Translations under genes and position numbers: made by a program
Assembly (NCBI RefSeq): GCF_025141935.1
Contig: NZ_CP081120.1
Span: 1,798,001 to 1,862,000 of the forward strand
Direction of reading: 5' to 3'
Length of the DNA stretch: 64,000 bases
DNA from: Sulfitobacter sp. S190
GTDB lineage: Bacteria > Pseudomonadota > Alphaproteobacteria > Rhodobacterales > Rhodobacteraceae
The notes under the pieces: generated by a model
Databases searched by the model: none
What the model saw: the letters and a program-made list of their open reading frames with translations, nothing else
What the model was told of the DNA's origin: nothing
Part shown: one piece after another, positions 1 to 8,618 of the stretch
Position numbering within the stretch: the first letter of the stretch is position 1
How the letters are laid out: the number at the start of each line of letters is the position of its first letter

Positions 1-1051
1 CGGTGACCATGTGCCACAAACCTGACAACGACCCTTCGATGATCCGCCACATGTTTGCGACGCCGCTGCCAAGCGCTTCACCGATGCCGGGTGCTTCGGT
101 CGCGGGTTCGATCGCGCCGCTCGACTGGATGCCGATGCGCAGCACGTTCTTGAAACCGCCGTCTGGTTGCGGCTCGTCCGTGGACTTTGGCACAAGCGTG
201 AATTTCAGCATCTCTCCGGCGCGCCAGACGTCGAGCAAGAGCGGCGCGCCGCCGGAATGTTCCACCGCCTGTTTCAACTGATCGAACGCAAAGACCTCAC
301 TGCCGTCAATCGCAGTAATCACATCGCCCTGCTTCAGCCCGGCCTCATAGGCCGCTGAATTCGGCATCACCGCTCCGACCATTGCGGGCGACCAATACGG
401 CCCCTGCACATCGACGCGGTCATCCTCGCGGTTGACGGTATAGGTCAGCGTTTTCTGCACCGGCAGACCGGTAATGAATTCAACGTAAGCGGCACCGTCG
501 TCCTGCGCGGGGATAGGTGTCCCTTCGATGGCGACGATTTCATCGCCCGCCTGCAGCCCTTCGACAGTTTGCGGAAGCGGTTTGATCGCCTCAACGGTAA
601 GCGGGTCACGGGCCGTTCCAAGGCTGAGCGCAATGCCCGCGAAGATCAGTATAGACAGGACAAAGTTAAACGCAGGGCCGGCCGCAACGGTCAGCGCACG
701 CGCCCACAAAGGCGCACCATGCATGGTCGCTCTCAGCCGCGCCTCATCGGTCGCGATCTGCTCCATCGCCTCCGTGTCTTTGCCGGATGCCGCGTTGGCG
801 TCGCCTGCGAACTTGACATATCCGCCAAACGGCAGCGCCGCGACCTGCCAGCGCGTGCCGTGCCTGTCCACGCGCGAAAACAGCACCGGACCAAACCCCA
901 GACTGAAAACATCCGCCTTGATCCCGCACCAGCGGCCTACGATGTAGTGGCCGTATTCATGGATCGCCACGATGACCGACAGGGCCACAACAAAGGCGAC
1001 CACGGTCCAGACGAAGCCGCCAAATTGCGGAATCAATGTTGTGAAATCCAA
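1..1051 (-). CDS. rseP: RseP-type site-2 intramembrane zinc protease (partial, C-terminus outside window)
   Basis: This is an inner-membrane metalloprotease of the M50/site-2 family, which cleaves anti-sigma factors and remnant signal peptides within the membrane. About 350 residues are visible. The first membrane segment carries the zinc-binding motif HEYGH near residues 35-39. Two tandem PDZ-like segments follow, with GLQAGDEIVAIEG near residue 165 and AGLKQGDVITAIDG near residue 240. The most plausible start is TTG at 1051, 13 nt downstream of the dxr stop; I found no ATG nearby in frame. It is the last visible gene of the pyrH-to-rseP cluster and probably shares a transcript with dxr. Confidence 0.88.
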   Translation of the reverse strand, partial: MDFTTLIPQFGGFVWTVVAFVVALSVIVAIHEYGHYIVGRWCGIKADVFSLGFGPVLFSRVDRHGTRWQVAALPFGGYVKFAGDANAASGKDTEAMEQIATDEARLRATMHGAPLWARALTVAAGPAFNFVLSILIFAGIALSLGTARDPLTVEAIKPLPQTVEGLQAGDEIVAIEGTPIPAQDDGAAYVEFITGLPVQKTLTYTVNREDDRVDVQGPYWSPAMVGAVMPNSAAYEAGLKQGDVITAIDGSEVFAFDQLKQAVEHSGGAPLLLDVWRAGEMLKFTLVPKSTDEPQPDGGFKNVLRIGIQSSGAIEPATEAPGIGEALGSGVANMWRIIEGSLSGLWHMVT

Positions 1052-1064
1052 TGCTCTACCCTGT

Positions 1065-2228
1065 TTATTGCTCGATGATGGCGCGTGCGGCCTTGCGTGC
1101 CAGATGGTCTATTTGCAGCACGTTATCAAGGGTCATGGTGGCATCAATATGACCATCTGACGCTTCCAGAGTGTCGAGTGTAGCGCGCACAACGTCCGCC
1201 ATCGCCAGAAAACCGATCTGGCCCGCGATGAAGGCATCCAGCGCCGTTTCCTTGGCCGCGTTGAACACCGCGCCGGAAAGACCGCCACGTTCCATGACAT
1301 CCCGCGCGATACCCAGTGCGGGCCAACGGCGCAAATCGGGCGCCCGAAACTCGAACGTGCCAATGGCCGCTAGATCGAGACGTTCAACCGGAATGTGCCT
1401 GCGGGTCGGGTGGTGAAGCGCGAACCCGATGGCATGGCGCATATCCGGCGGACCAACGTGCGCCATGAGCGCCCCGTCGTTGAACCCCACAAGAGCGTGG
1501 ATCATGGACTGCGGATGGACTAGCGTTTCAATCTGCTCCGGCGAGACACCAAAAAACTCACGTGTTTCAATAAGTTCCATCGCCTTGTTAAACATGGACG
1601 CGGAATCGATCGTGATCCGCTGGCCCATATCCCAATTCGGATGGCTGGATGCTTGTTCGAGCGTCGCTTCAGCAAGCTGGTCCAGCGGCCAGTCGCGGAA
1701 TGCGCCGCCTGACGCCGTGATAATTACCCGCTCGACCGCGGCAAGGTCTTCGCCGATGAGCGCCTGAAAAACTGCAGAATGTTCGCTGTCTACCGGCAGT
1801 ATGGTCGCCCCGTGCGCCTTGCGTGTCGCCAGCAAAAGCTCGCCCGCACAAACCAGCGATTCCTTGTTGGCGAGCGCGAGTGTGGTCCCTTGCTCTAACG
1901 CCGCAAGACCCGGCGCCAAACCTGCCGCCCCCACGATTGCCGACATCGTCCAGTCCGCCGGGCGATGGGCCGCCTCTTCGATTGCGGCAGCACCCGCCGC
2001 AGCCTCGACCGAGGAGCCCGAGAGAGCATCGCGCAAATCGTCCAGCAGATCGTCCTCGGCGGTGACTGCAACTTGCGCGTTCAGCTCAATTGCGTCACGG
2101 GCCAGTTGTTCGATGTTGTGCGCGCCGGTCAGCGCCACGACATCGTATTCGTCCGGAGCCCGCCGGATCAGGTCGATCGTGTTTTGCCCGATAGAGCCCG
2201 TCGCTCCGAAAATGCTGACGCGGCGCAT
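1065..2228 (-). CDS. dxr: 1-deoxy-D-xylulose 5-phosphate reductoisomerase
   Basis: This enzyme catalyses the first committed step of the MEP isoprenoid pathway, converting DXP to MEP with NADPH. It has 387 residues, normal for the family. The N-terminus carries the NADPH-binding glycine motif FGATGSIG (residues 7-14), LANKESLV lies around residues 158-165, and the metal and substrate region SEHSAVFQ is near residue 188. It starts 3 nt after the cdsA stop and is followed by rseP, so the three genes are probably co-transcribed. The neighbour uppS uses the isoprenoid products of this pathway. Confidence 0.95.
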   Translation of the reverse strand: MRRVSIFGATGSIGQNTIDLIRRAPDEYDVVALTGAHNIEQLARDAIELNAQVAVTAEDDLLDDLRDALSGSSVEAAAGAAAIEEAAHRPADWTMSAIVGAAGLAPGLAALEQGTTLALANKESLVCAGELLLATRKAHGATILPVDSEHSAVFQALIGEDLAAVERVIITASGGAFRDWPLDQLAEATLEQASSHPNWDMGQRITIDSASMFNKAMELIETREFFGVSPEQIETLVHPQSMIHALVGFNDGALMAHVGPPDMRHAIGFALHHPTRRHIPVERLDLAAIGTFEFRAPDLRRWPALGIARDVMERGGLSGAVFNAAKETALDAFIAGQIGFLAMADVVRATLDTLEASDGHIDATMTLDNVLQIDHLARKAARAIIEQ

Positions 2229-2231
2229 GGA

Positions 2232-3023
2232 TCAGCCAAGCCCGAACGGAAACGCGATGAACTGCCCCATGATCAGCAAGAACACCGACGCCCCCAGCAT
2301 GCCGTCGAACCGGTCCATGAGACCGCCGTGCCCGGGAATGAGGTTCGAGCTGTCCTTGACGCCCAGCTTCCGTTTCATGCCGCTTTCCGCCATGTCGCCC
2401 ATCTGGCTCGCCATGGATACCGCGATCGACACGCCGATGAGCTGCGCGCCTGCGCCCGTGTTCATCGAAAACAAAAGACCGACAAGCGCGGCCCCAATCC
2501 AGCCGGCCGCGGTCCCCGACCACGTTTTTTTCGGGCTGACCTTTGGCCAGAACTTCGGCCCCCCAATCGCGCGCCCCGCGAAGTATCCGACAACATCCGT
2601 GGCCACCACGACCATGACCAGCCAAAGCATCCAACCGACACCCATGTCGTCGCGCACCTGCATCATGCCGTAACCCGACATCATGATCATGACCGTAAAG
2701 GCCATGAATATCGTGCGGTTGCGTTCCAGTTGCCCGAACCCGATTAACGCGGGCGCCATCAGGAGTGGCAGGGCGAAACCGACAGGGATATAAATGGCCA
2801 GCAGCACAACACCGCCGGCAAGCGCGCCAAGGCTCAACTGCGCGGTGGTTTCGCCGGGCCGTAGCATGCCGACGAGTTCCCAGATCATCATCGCGCAGAT
2901 GAGTGCCACCAGCAGGTGAAACAGGTGCCCGCCAAACCAGATACCAACCGCACCAAGCACCAACATCGCTGCTCCCGATGCCATGCGCACCGTCAGATCA
3001 GACCATTTTTCCGAACCGTCCAC
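2232..3023 (-). CDS. cdsA: Phosphatidate cytidylyltransferase
   Basis: This integral membrane enzyme makes CDP-diacylglycerol from CTP and phosphatidate, the branch point of phospholipid synthesis. The reading frame runs further upstream into uppS, but a GTG at 3023, with a GGAG ribosome-binding site just after the uppS stop, gives a normal 263-residue protein. The N-terminal two thirds are a series of hydrophobic segments. The C-terminal family signature appears as SQMGDMAESGMKRKLGVKDS, followed by LIPGHGGLMDRFD, which includes the conserved acidic residues. It lies between uppS and dxr in the usual order. Confidence 0.93.
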   Translation of the reverse strand: MDGSEKWSDLTVRMASGAAMLVLGAVGIWFGGHLFHLLVALICAMMIWELVGMLRPGETTAQLSLGALAGGVVLLAIYIPVGFALPLLMAPALIGFGQLERNRTIFMAFTVMIMMSGYGMMQVRDDMGVGWMLWLVMVVVATDVVGYFAGRAIGGPKFWPKVSPKKTWSGTAAGWIGAALVGLLFSMNTGAGAQLIGVSIAVSMASQMGDMAESGMKRKLGVKDSSNLIPGHGGLMDRFDGMLGASVFLLIMGQFIAFPFGLG

Positions 3024-3033
3024 AGGCCACTCC

Positions 3034-3780
3034 CTATTTCTTGACGCCACCGAACCGCCGATCGCGCACGCCGTAGGACGCACACAGGCGACCAAATTCT
3101 TCCTTGGTAAAATCCGGCCAGAGCGTGTCGATAAACTCGTACTCGGCATAGGCAGATTGCCACAACAGGAAGTTCGAGATCCGCGCCTCACCGCTCGTGC
3201 GGATCACCAGATCCGGATCAGGCAAAACGTATGTATCAAGATATTTCGGCAGCGTTTCTTCATCCACATCGGCGGGATCAAGTTTGCCGGTCGCCACGTC
3301 CTGGGCAAGCCGCTTGGTGGCGCGGGCCACTTCGTCACGCCCGCCGTAATTGAGGGCAATCGTGAGGTTTACCCGCGTGTTATGCGCCGTTGCTGCTTCA
3401 AGCTCGGTCATCAGTTTGACAAGCTTGTTATCGAGACGCACGCGGTCTCCGATGAACCTCACACGCGCGCCGAATTCGCTAAGGGAGCGCGTTTCTTTGG
3501 TGATGTAGCGTCTGAAAAGGCTCATCAACCCGGCAACTTCGACCTGGGTCCGCTTCCAGTTTTCCGTGGAGAAGGCAAATATGGTCAGGTACTCGACCCC
3601 GATCTCGGGGCAGCTTTCCACCACTTCGCGGACCCGTTTTGCGCCCGCGTGATGACCAAACAACCGCGGCCTGCCGCGTTGGGTGGCCCACCGCCCGTTG
3701 CCATCCATGATAATCGCCACGTGACGCGGGCCCCCTGACGGGGGCTCTGTGCTGGCCGTTTCTATGGTTTGCGGTTTCAT
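3034..3780 (-). CDS. uppS: Isoprenyl transferase (undecaprenyl diphosphate synthase)
   Basis: This enzyme condenses isopentenyl diphosphate units in cis onto farnesyl diphosphate to make undecaprenyl diphosphate, the lipid carrier for peptidoglycan and polysaccharides. The catalytic motif IIMDGNGRWA lies near the N-terminus, and the C-terminal DLVIRTSGEARISNFLLWQ segment with downstream EYEF is typical of the family. I place the start at ATG 3780, preceded by AAGGT, because that gives 248 residues; the frame extends 12 codons further upstream. The gene is 10 nt from cdsA. Confidence 0.95.
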   Translation of the reverse strand: MKPQTIETASTEPPSGGPRHVAIIMDGNGRWATQRGRPRLFGHHAGAKRVREVVESCPEIGVEYLTIFAFSTENWKRTQVEVAGLMSLFRRYITKETRSLSEFGARVRFIGDRVRLDNKLVKLMTELEAATAHNTRVNLTIALNYGGRDEVARATKRLAQDVATGKLDPADVDEETLPKYLDTYVLPDPDLVIRTSGEARISNFLLWQSAYAEYEFIDTLWPDFTKEEFGRLCASYGVRDRRFGGVKK

Positions 3781-3896
3781 ACCTTGCCCTGCCCGGCCTT
3801 GATGTCTTGTCTGCACCTATCAGGTTGCCCGGCCACGCGCACCTCCCCAATTGTGCAGATATTTCTCAAACGGCGTGAAATCGCGCTTGCGCCTGT

Positions 3897-3927
3897 GGGG
3901 GCGGGCCGGACCGGTGCGCGGCCCCCT
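3897..3927 (-). terminator. GC-rich hairpin between frr and uppS (possible attenuator)
   Basis: The 161-nt gap between frr and uppS contains a GC-rich imperfect inverted repeat (GGGCCG paired with CGGCCC, flanked by runs of G and C). No clear run of T follows on the minus strand. It may weaken read-through from frr into uppS or only stabilise the mRNA. Confidence 0.3.
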
Positions 3928-3941
3928 TCCCCCTTCACCAC

Positions 3942-4505
3942 TTAGACCTGCATGATCTCGGCTTGTTTCGTCTCGAGCAATTCATCGATTGAGCCGATGT
4001 ACTTGTTCGTCAGGTCCTGCACCTCGCCTTCCCACAGCTTCTGGTCGTCCTCGGACATGCCGTCGGCCTTGGCCTTCTTGATCTGGTCCATGCCGTCGCG
4101 GCGAATGTTGCGGATGCTGACACGGGCGTTTTCGGCGTAGCTTCCGGCGACCTTCGTCAACTGTGTGCGCCGTTCTTCGTTCAGCTCGGGGATCGGGAGC
4201 ATGATAATGGTTCCGTTGAGCTGCGGATTGATCCCCAGACCGCTCTCGCGGATGGCCTTTTCAACCTTCCCGACAAGTCCCTTGTCCCAGACATTGATCG
4301 TCACCATGCGCGGTTCGGGGACGTTCACCGTACCGACCTGATTGATCGGCGTCATGGAGCCGTAGGCGTCTACCATGACAGGCTCCAGCATCGACGCGGA
4401 CGCACGTCCCGTGCGCAAGGATGCGAATTCGGTCCGCAAGGACCCGATGGCCCCCGTCATGCGGCGTTCAATATCATCGGTGTCGAGCATAAAATCGTCA
4501 GACAT
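3942..4505 (-). CDS. frr: Ribosome recycling factor
   Basis: This factor acts with EF-G to split post-termination ribosomes. The 187-residue length is standard. The N-terminus has the usual [10 protein letters not shown] segment, and the rest matches the three-helix bundle plus small beta domain, with [26 protein letters not shown] in the middle and a C-terminal helix containing [14 protein letters not shown]. It lies about 100 nt downstream of pyrH, the standard partner. Confidence 0.96.
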   Translation of the reverse strand: MSDDFMLDTDDIERRMTGAIGSLRTEFASLRTGRASASMLEPVMVDAYGSMTPINQVGTVNVPEPRMVTINVWDKGLVGKVEKAIRESGLGINPQLNGTIIMLPIPELNEERRTQLTKVAGSYAENARVSIRNIRRDGMDQIKKAKADGMSEDDQKLWEGEVQDLTNKYIGSIDELLETKQAEIMQV

Positions 4506-4607
4506 GGGGAATGCACCCTTTTGGAATTTTCGTTTGACCGCGAGGTTTAGAGTATTGGCGCGCCCATGAAAAGAACGCTTTGCACACCGTGCACCGGGGC
4601 TGACCTG

Positions 4608-5333
4608 TCAGCCCTGAACGCGGGTGTACGTTCCCTGACCGGCGAGGATGCCGCGGAATCCACCCGGTTCGTCCAGCGAGAATACGATGATCGGCAGATT
4701 GTTATCGCGGGCAAGCGCGATCGCGGAGGCGTCCATGACGCCCAGACGTTTGGCAAGTACGTCGTCATAGCTCACCGTATCGTAGCGCACGGCATCGTCG
4801 TGCTTTGCCGGATCCTTGTCATAGACACCGTCGACCTTGGTGCCTTTGAAAATCGCCTCGCAGGACATCTCGTTGGCCCGCAATGTCGCGGCCGTGTCGG
4901 TGGTGAAATATGGGTTTCCGGTTCCGGCAGCAAAGATGCAGACCCGTTTCTTTTCGAGGTGGCGCACCGCGCGGCGACGGATGTAGGGCTCCGCCACCTC
5001 GTTCATCGTGATTGCCGAAATGACCCGTGTGTGAATGCCCAATCCCTCGAGCGATGACTGCATCGCCAGCGCGTTCATCACCGTTGCAAGCATGCCCATG
5101 TAATCGGCGGTCGTGCGCTCCATCCCCTGCGCGGAGCCCTGAAGGCCGCGAAAGATATTGCCGCCGCCGATGACCATGCAAATCTCGACGCCCATATCAT
5201 GGACCGACTTCACCTCTTGCGCGATCCGTTCGACCGTTGGCGGGTTCAGTCCGAAGCCCTGATCGCCCATCAGCGCCTCTCCCGAAATTTTAAGCATCAC
5301 ACGGTTGAACGTGACTTGCGGCTCTTGCGTCAT
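4608..5333 (-). CDS. pyrH: UMP kinase
   Basis: This is the bacterial hexameric UMP kinase of the amino-acid kinase fold, which makes UDP from UMP and ATP for pyrimidine nucleotide synthesis. It has 241 residues. The N-terminus [12 protein letters not shown] holds the phosphate-binding lysine and glycine loop, the glycine-rich [10 protein letters not shown] follows at about residues 58-67, and [16 protein letters not shown] marks the UMP-binding region. It is the first visible gene of the minus-strand housekeeping cluster. The usual upstream gene tsf is not present here; instead miaA diverges. Confidence 0.96.
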   Translation of the reverse strand: MTQEPQVTFNRVMLKISGEALMGDQGFGLNPPTVERIAQEVKSVHDMGVEICMVIGGGNIFRGLQGSAQGMERTTADYMGMLATVMNALAMQSSLEGLGIHTRVISAITMNEVAEPYIRRRAVRHLEKKRVCIFAAGTGNPYFTTDTAATLRANEMSCEAIFKGTKVDGVYDKDPAKHDDAVRYDTVSYDDVLAKRLGVMDASAIALARDNNLPIIVFSLDEPGGFRGILAGQGTYTRVQG

Positions 5334-5436
5334 AGGGGCACCTTTCGGGGGAATTCTAATGGGGCTTTTGCTGCGGCGTAAAATGTCGCAAATGACCGGC
5401 TAGTTCAATGCACCGAAAGCCATGCGGAGAAAAGAA

Positions 5437-6318
5437 ATGTCGAAGGCCGCGCAAGACGCCCTGATCGGCTCGATCCCGCCGGACCAGCCGGTGCTCATCG
5501 CCGGGCCGACCGCTTCCGGCAAATCGGCGCTTGCACTGCAAATCGCGCAGACCGCCGGTGGCGTGATCGTCAATGCGGACGCAAGTCAGGTCTATGGCTG
5601 CTGGCGTCTCATCTCGGCACGTCCCTCCCCGGAGGAAGAGGCGCTCGCGCCCCACGCGCTATACGGCCATATCGCTGACGATACCGCGTATTCTACGGGT
5701 CACTGGTTGCGCGAGGTCCGCGAAATCCTGCGACGGGGCAGTCGGCCGATCATCGTCGGCGGCACCGGTTTATACTTCAAGGCGCTGACAGAGGGCTTGG
5801 CGGATATTCCGGCCATCCCGCCCGACATAAGGAAGCAGGCGGATGAGATGCCGTTGGAGACCATGCTGTCAGAGCTGGACGCGCAGACCAAGGACGGCAT
5901 CGACACCGCCAACCGCGCCCGCGTGCAACGCGGCTACGAAGTGTTGAAGGCGACCGGAAAGGGGCTGTCGCAGTGGCAGGCAGATACCGGTGCGCCGCTC
6001 TTGCCGCCCGACCGTTGCACCCGCATCGCACTCGGTGTCGATAGGGATTGGTTGAACACCCGTATCGCCCGTCGGTTCGATGCGATGCTTGATGCAGGCG
6101 CGCTGGGCGAAGTTGCCGCCGTTGCTGCGCGCTACAACCCCGCCCTGCCCGCGCACAAGGCCATTGGGGTCCCGGAGCTCATGGCGCACTTGCGCGGGGA
6201 GATGTCGCTTGATGCCGCACGGGACGCGGCGATCATCGCGACAAGGCAGTTCGCCAAACGGCAACGGACCTGGACACGGTCTAAAATGGCGGATTGGCAC
6301 CTTTTCACCTGCCCCTGA
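5437..6318 (+). CDS. miaA: tRNA dimethylallyltransferase
   Basis: This enzyme adds a dimethylallyl group to N6 of A37 in tRNAs that read UNN codons. The P-loop is in [14 protein letters not shown] near residues 20-33, and the following [20 protein letters not shown] corresponds to the DSMQVY-type catalytic segment. [10 protein letters not shown] is the dimethylallyl/tRNA-binding region. I choose ATG 5437, preceded by a strong GGAGAAAAGAA site, over an ATG 15 nt upstream; this gives 293 residues. It diverges from pyrH and is followed by an AraC-type regulator after 90 nt. Confidence 0.93.
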   Translation: MSKAAQDALIGSIPPDQPVLIAGPTASGKSALALQIAQTAGGVIVNADASQVYGCWRLISARPSPEEEALAPHALYGHIADDTAYSTGHWLREVREILRRGSRPIIVGGTGLYFKALTEGLADIPAIPPDIRKQADEMPLETMLSELDAQTKDGIDTANRARVQRGYEVLKATGKGLSQWQADTGAPLLPPDRCTRIALGVDRDWLNTRIARRFDAMLDAGALGEVAAVAARYNPALPAHKAIGVPELMAHLRGEMSLDAARDAAIIATRQFAKRQRTWTRSKMADWHLFTCP

Positions 6319-6408
6319 GCAACGCGTCTTGCAATCAGACACTTGGCCATTTAGCACAAGTAAGCGGCGTAAAGCGCCCGATCAGGACATTTTACTTTCA
6401 TTTTTGCG

Positions 6409-7251
6409 ATGATGACAGACTCAAACCCTTTGGACCGCATGCTGCGCGTCCGCACGTTGAGCCAACTGACAGCCGGTCAGGATTGGCGGCTGAACCTTGC
6501 GCACGATCGCGAGGTGCACATGCTGTTGTGGCTGACCCGCGGTCAGGGACTGTTGATGCTCGACGGGCAGCGCCGCGGTCTGGGTCCCCACAATGCAGTG
6601 TTTGTGCCTGCAGGTTCGCTCTTTGCACTCGATCTGGGCCGTCAGAGTATTGGACAAGCCGTTCTGATCCCGGCGGCAACGCCTTTGCGTTTTCCACAAA
6701 TTCCCTGCCACCTGCGGATACGCGATGCGCAGGTTCAGTCGGAATTGACGTCTTTCATCGAAGCCGCACAGCGCGAAGAACAACAGGATCGCCCTCTGGC
6801 GCAGGATGCAATGGAGGCGCATGTGGCGCTGATGTCTGTGTGGTTGCGCCGTGAAGCCGCAAAGGAAGAGCATGTGCCCCAACCCCGCAATGCCGGTGAG
6901 CGGCTGTCTTCGCGGTTTGCGGAGCAGGTCAGCCTGCAATACGCTTCGGGGCGAACAATGGGACAGTATGCGAAAGACCTTGGTGTTACGCCAACACATC
7001 TGACCCGCGCGGTGAAAGCGGCGACCGGCCGCACCGCTGCCGATATCCTGACCGAGCGGATCTTGTATGCCGCGCGGAGCCTGCTCGAGATGACGCCCCA
7101 TCCGGCGCAAAACATCGCGCGGCATCTTGGTTTTGGAAGTGCGGCCTATTTCACCCGCTTCATCCAGCAGCACACCGGCCATCCACCCAGCATTTTGCGC
7201 CGCAACGCGCGTGCGCTCCAGCAGACATCGTCCAATCAGCCCCCCGCTTAA
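6409..7251 (+). CDS. AraC-family transcriptional regulator
   Basis: This 280-residue protein has a C-terminal AraC/XylS double helix-turn-helix. Residues of about 170-265 carry the first helix pair (TMGQYAKDLGVTPTHLTRAVKAATG) and the family signature ARHLGFGSAAYFTRFIQQHTG. The N-terminal half resembles a cupin-like sensor with a short beta-rich stretch; I cannot name its ligand. The gene sits 307 nt before an ABC peptide-type importer on the same strand and may control it, which is inference from position. Its own upstream region is short (90 nt). Confidence 0.85.
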   Translation: MMTDSNPLDRMLRVRTLSQLTAGQDWRLNLAHDREVHMLLWLTRGQGLLMLDGQRRGLGPHNAVFVPAGSLFALDLGRQSIGQAVLIPAATPLRFPQIPCHLRIRDAQVQSELTSFIEAAQREEQQDRPLAQDAMEAHVALMSVWLRREAAKEEHVPQPRNAGERLSSRFAEQVSLQYASGRTMGQYAKDLGVTPTHLTRAVKAATGRTAADILTERILYAARSLLEMTPHPAQNIARHLGFGSAAYFTRFIQQHTGHPPSILRRNARALQQTSSNQPPA

Positions 7252-7558
7252 CACCGTCCAAAGATTTCGGCGCGCGATCTCTTGCGCAAATAATGTCGCA
7301 CACAATCTCTCAATAGTCCGTTTGCGACATTGACGGCGGCCCCCGCTTTATGCCTGATAGTGAAAATGTAAGCGGCGAACACGACCGCATGGCACAACGC
7401 AGCCCGCACAACCGGGCGCCGGGGGGAACACAGAACGCGGGAAATGGCCGCTACACGAATGCCGCGCAGCGGCGCGTGGCAGACAATCAACACAACGAGG
7501 GCTCGCGCCCGTATCAGCCGGGATCAACCCGGCCAGCCACCTACAGGGGCCACTATAT
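7252..7558. other. 307-bp intergenic region before the ABC importer
   Basis: No convincing gene lies here. Small frames exist but lack ribosome-binding sites and familiar protein features. The region holds a perfect 9-bp inverted repeat (annotated separately) and an imperfect one around 7341-7373 (CCGCTTT with TAAGCGG). It probably contains the promoter of the importer operon. Confidence 0.5.
7292..7331. promoter_or_regulatory. Perfect inverted repeat, candidate operator of the ABC importer
   Basis: AATGTCGCA at 7292-7300 and TGCGACATT at 7323-7331 are exact reverse complements separated by 22 nt. The site lies 41 nt after the AraC-type gene and 227 nt before the first permease gene. The same 9-mer occurs once more at 5382-5390, between pyrH and miaA. 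The spacing fits a dimeric or looping regulator better than a hairpin terminator. The protein that binds is unknown. Confidence 0.4.
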
Positions 7559-8605
7559 ATGGGAATTTTTCTCCTCAGACGTCTGGGAATGATGCTGCTG
7601 ACAGCGCTGTGCCTGACCTTCATCGTTTTCTGGCTCACCAATCTGTATCCCAATCTGGAAAAGCTCGCCAAAACCCAGGGCAATTTCCGGATGAGCGACG
7701 AAGCGGTCGAAAGCTATCTTGGCAATCGCGGCTATCTCGAACCGCTGCCTGTCAAATTTGGCCAATGGCTGGGTGTCTTGCCCGGATGGGTGACAGAGAC
7801 CGAAGATGGCAAAGTAACGGGCCGGTGTTTTTCCGAAAACACCCCCGAGGACGAGCGCGACAGGTTCTGCGGCGTCTTGCAGGGCGATTGGGGATATTCG
7901 ACGGTCTTCAAGGACGACGTCAGCGACATCGTAAGCACACGGTTGGCGCAGACCGGCAAGCTGATGGGCTTTGTCCTGCTGCTGATGGTGCCCATGGCGT
8001 TGCTGATCGGGGTGCTTGCCGGGATGCGCGAGGGGTCCAAGCTGGACCGGTCCCTTTCGACGGTGTCGATTGTGACGACGGCGACGCCGGAATACGTCTC
8101 CGGTGTGATTTTCATCGCGGTTTTTGCCTCCTCTGCGTTCGGGCTGAAGTGGTTCAAAGGATCCGCAACATCGGCGATGGAGAATGCCACGTTCGAAAAC
8201 TTCTTCCTGCCCGTCCTGACGATCTCGCTTTACGGGATGGGATATATCGCGCGGATGACGCGGGCGTCGATGACCGAAGTCATGACAGCGCAATACATCC
8301 GGACAGCGCGGCTCAAGGGCGTCAGCTTTCGCAATATCGTGCTCAAACACGCGCTCAGGAATGCGCTCATCGCGCCCTTCACGGTCATCATGTTGCAGAT
8401 ACCCTGGCTTCTCAACGGGGTTGTGATCGTCGAGACGCTCTTCAACTACAAAGGTTTCGGCTGGACGCTTGTTCAGGCCGCGGGCAACAACGACATCGAA
8501 TTGCTTCTGGCTGTGTCAGTGGTCTCCGTCTTCGTTGTGTTGCTGACGCAGCTGATCTCCGACATCGGATACGTCATCCTCAACCCGCGTATTCGCATTT
8601 CCTGA
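7559..8605 (+). CDS. Dipeptide/oligopeptide-type ABC transporter permease (DppB/OppB family)
   Basis: This inner-membrane permease belongs to the BPD_transp_1 family of peptide/nickel importers. It has 348 residues, one N-terminal membrane segment, a periplasmic loop of about 110 residues, and then five C-terminal segments. The cytoplasmic coupling motif is visible as YIRTARLKGVSFRNIVLKHALRNALIAP, the usual EAA loop. It is followed after 13 nt by the second permease. Substrate cannot be read from the sequence; relatives move peptides, opines, metals or compatible solutes. Confidence 0.9.
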   Translation: MGIFLLRRLGMMLLTALCLTFIVFWLTNLYPNLEKLAKTQGNFRMSDEAVESYLGNRGYLEPLPVKFGQWLGVLPGWVTETEDGKVTGRCFSENTPEDERDRFCGVLQGDWGYSTVFKDDVSDIVSTRLAQTGKLMGFVLLLMVPMALLIGVLAGMREGSKLDRSLSTVSIVTTATPEYVSGVIFIAVFASSAFGLKWFKGSATSAMENATFENFFLPVLTISLYGMGYIARMTRASMTEVMTAQYIRTARLKGVSFRNIVLKHALRNALIAPFTVIMLQIPWLLNGVVIVETLFNYKGFGWTLVQAAGNNDIELLLAVSVVSVFVVLLTQLISDIGYVILNPRIRIS

Positions 8606-8618
8606 AGGGGGACACGAC

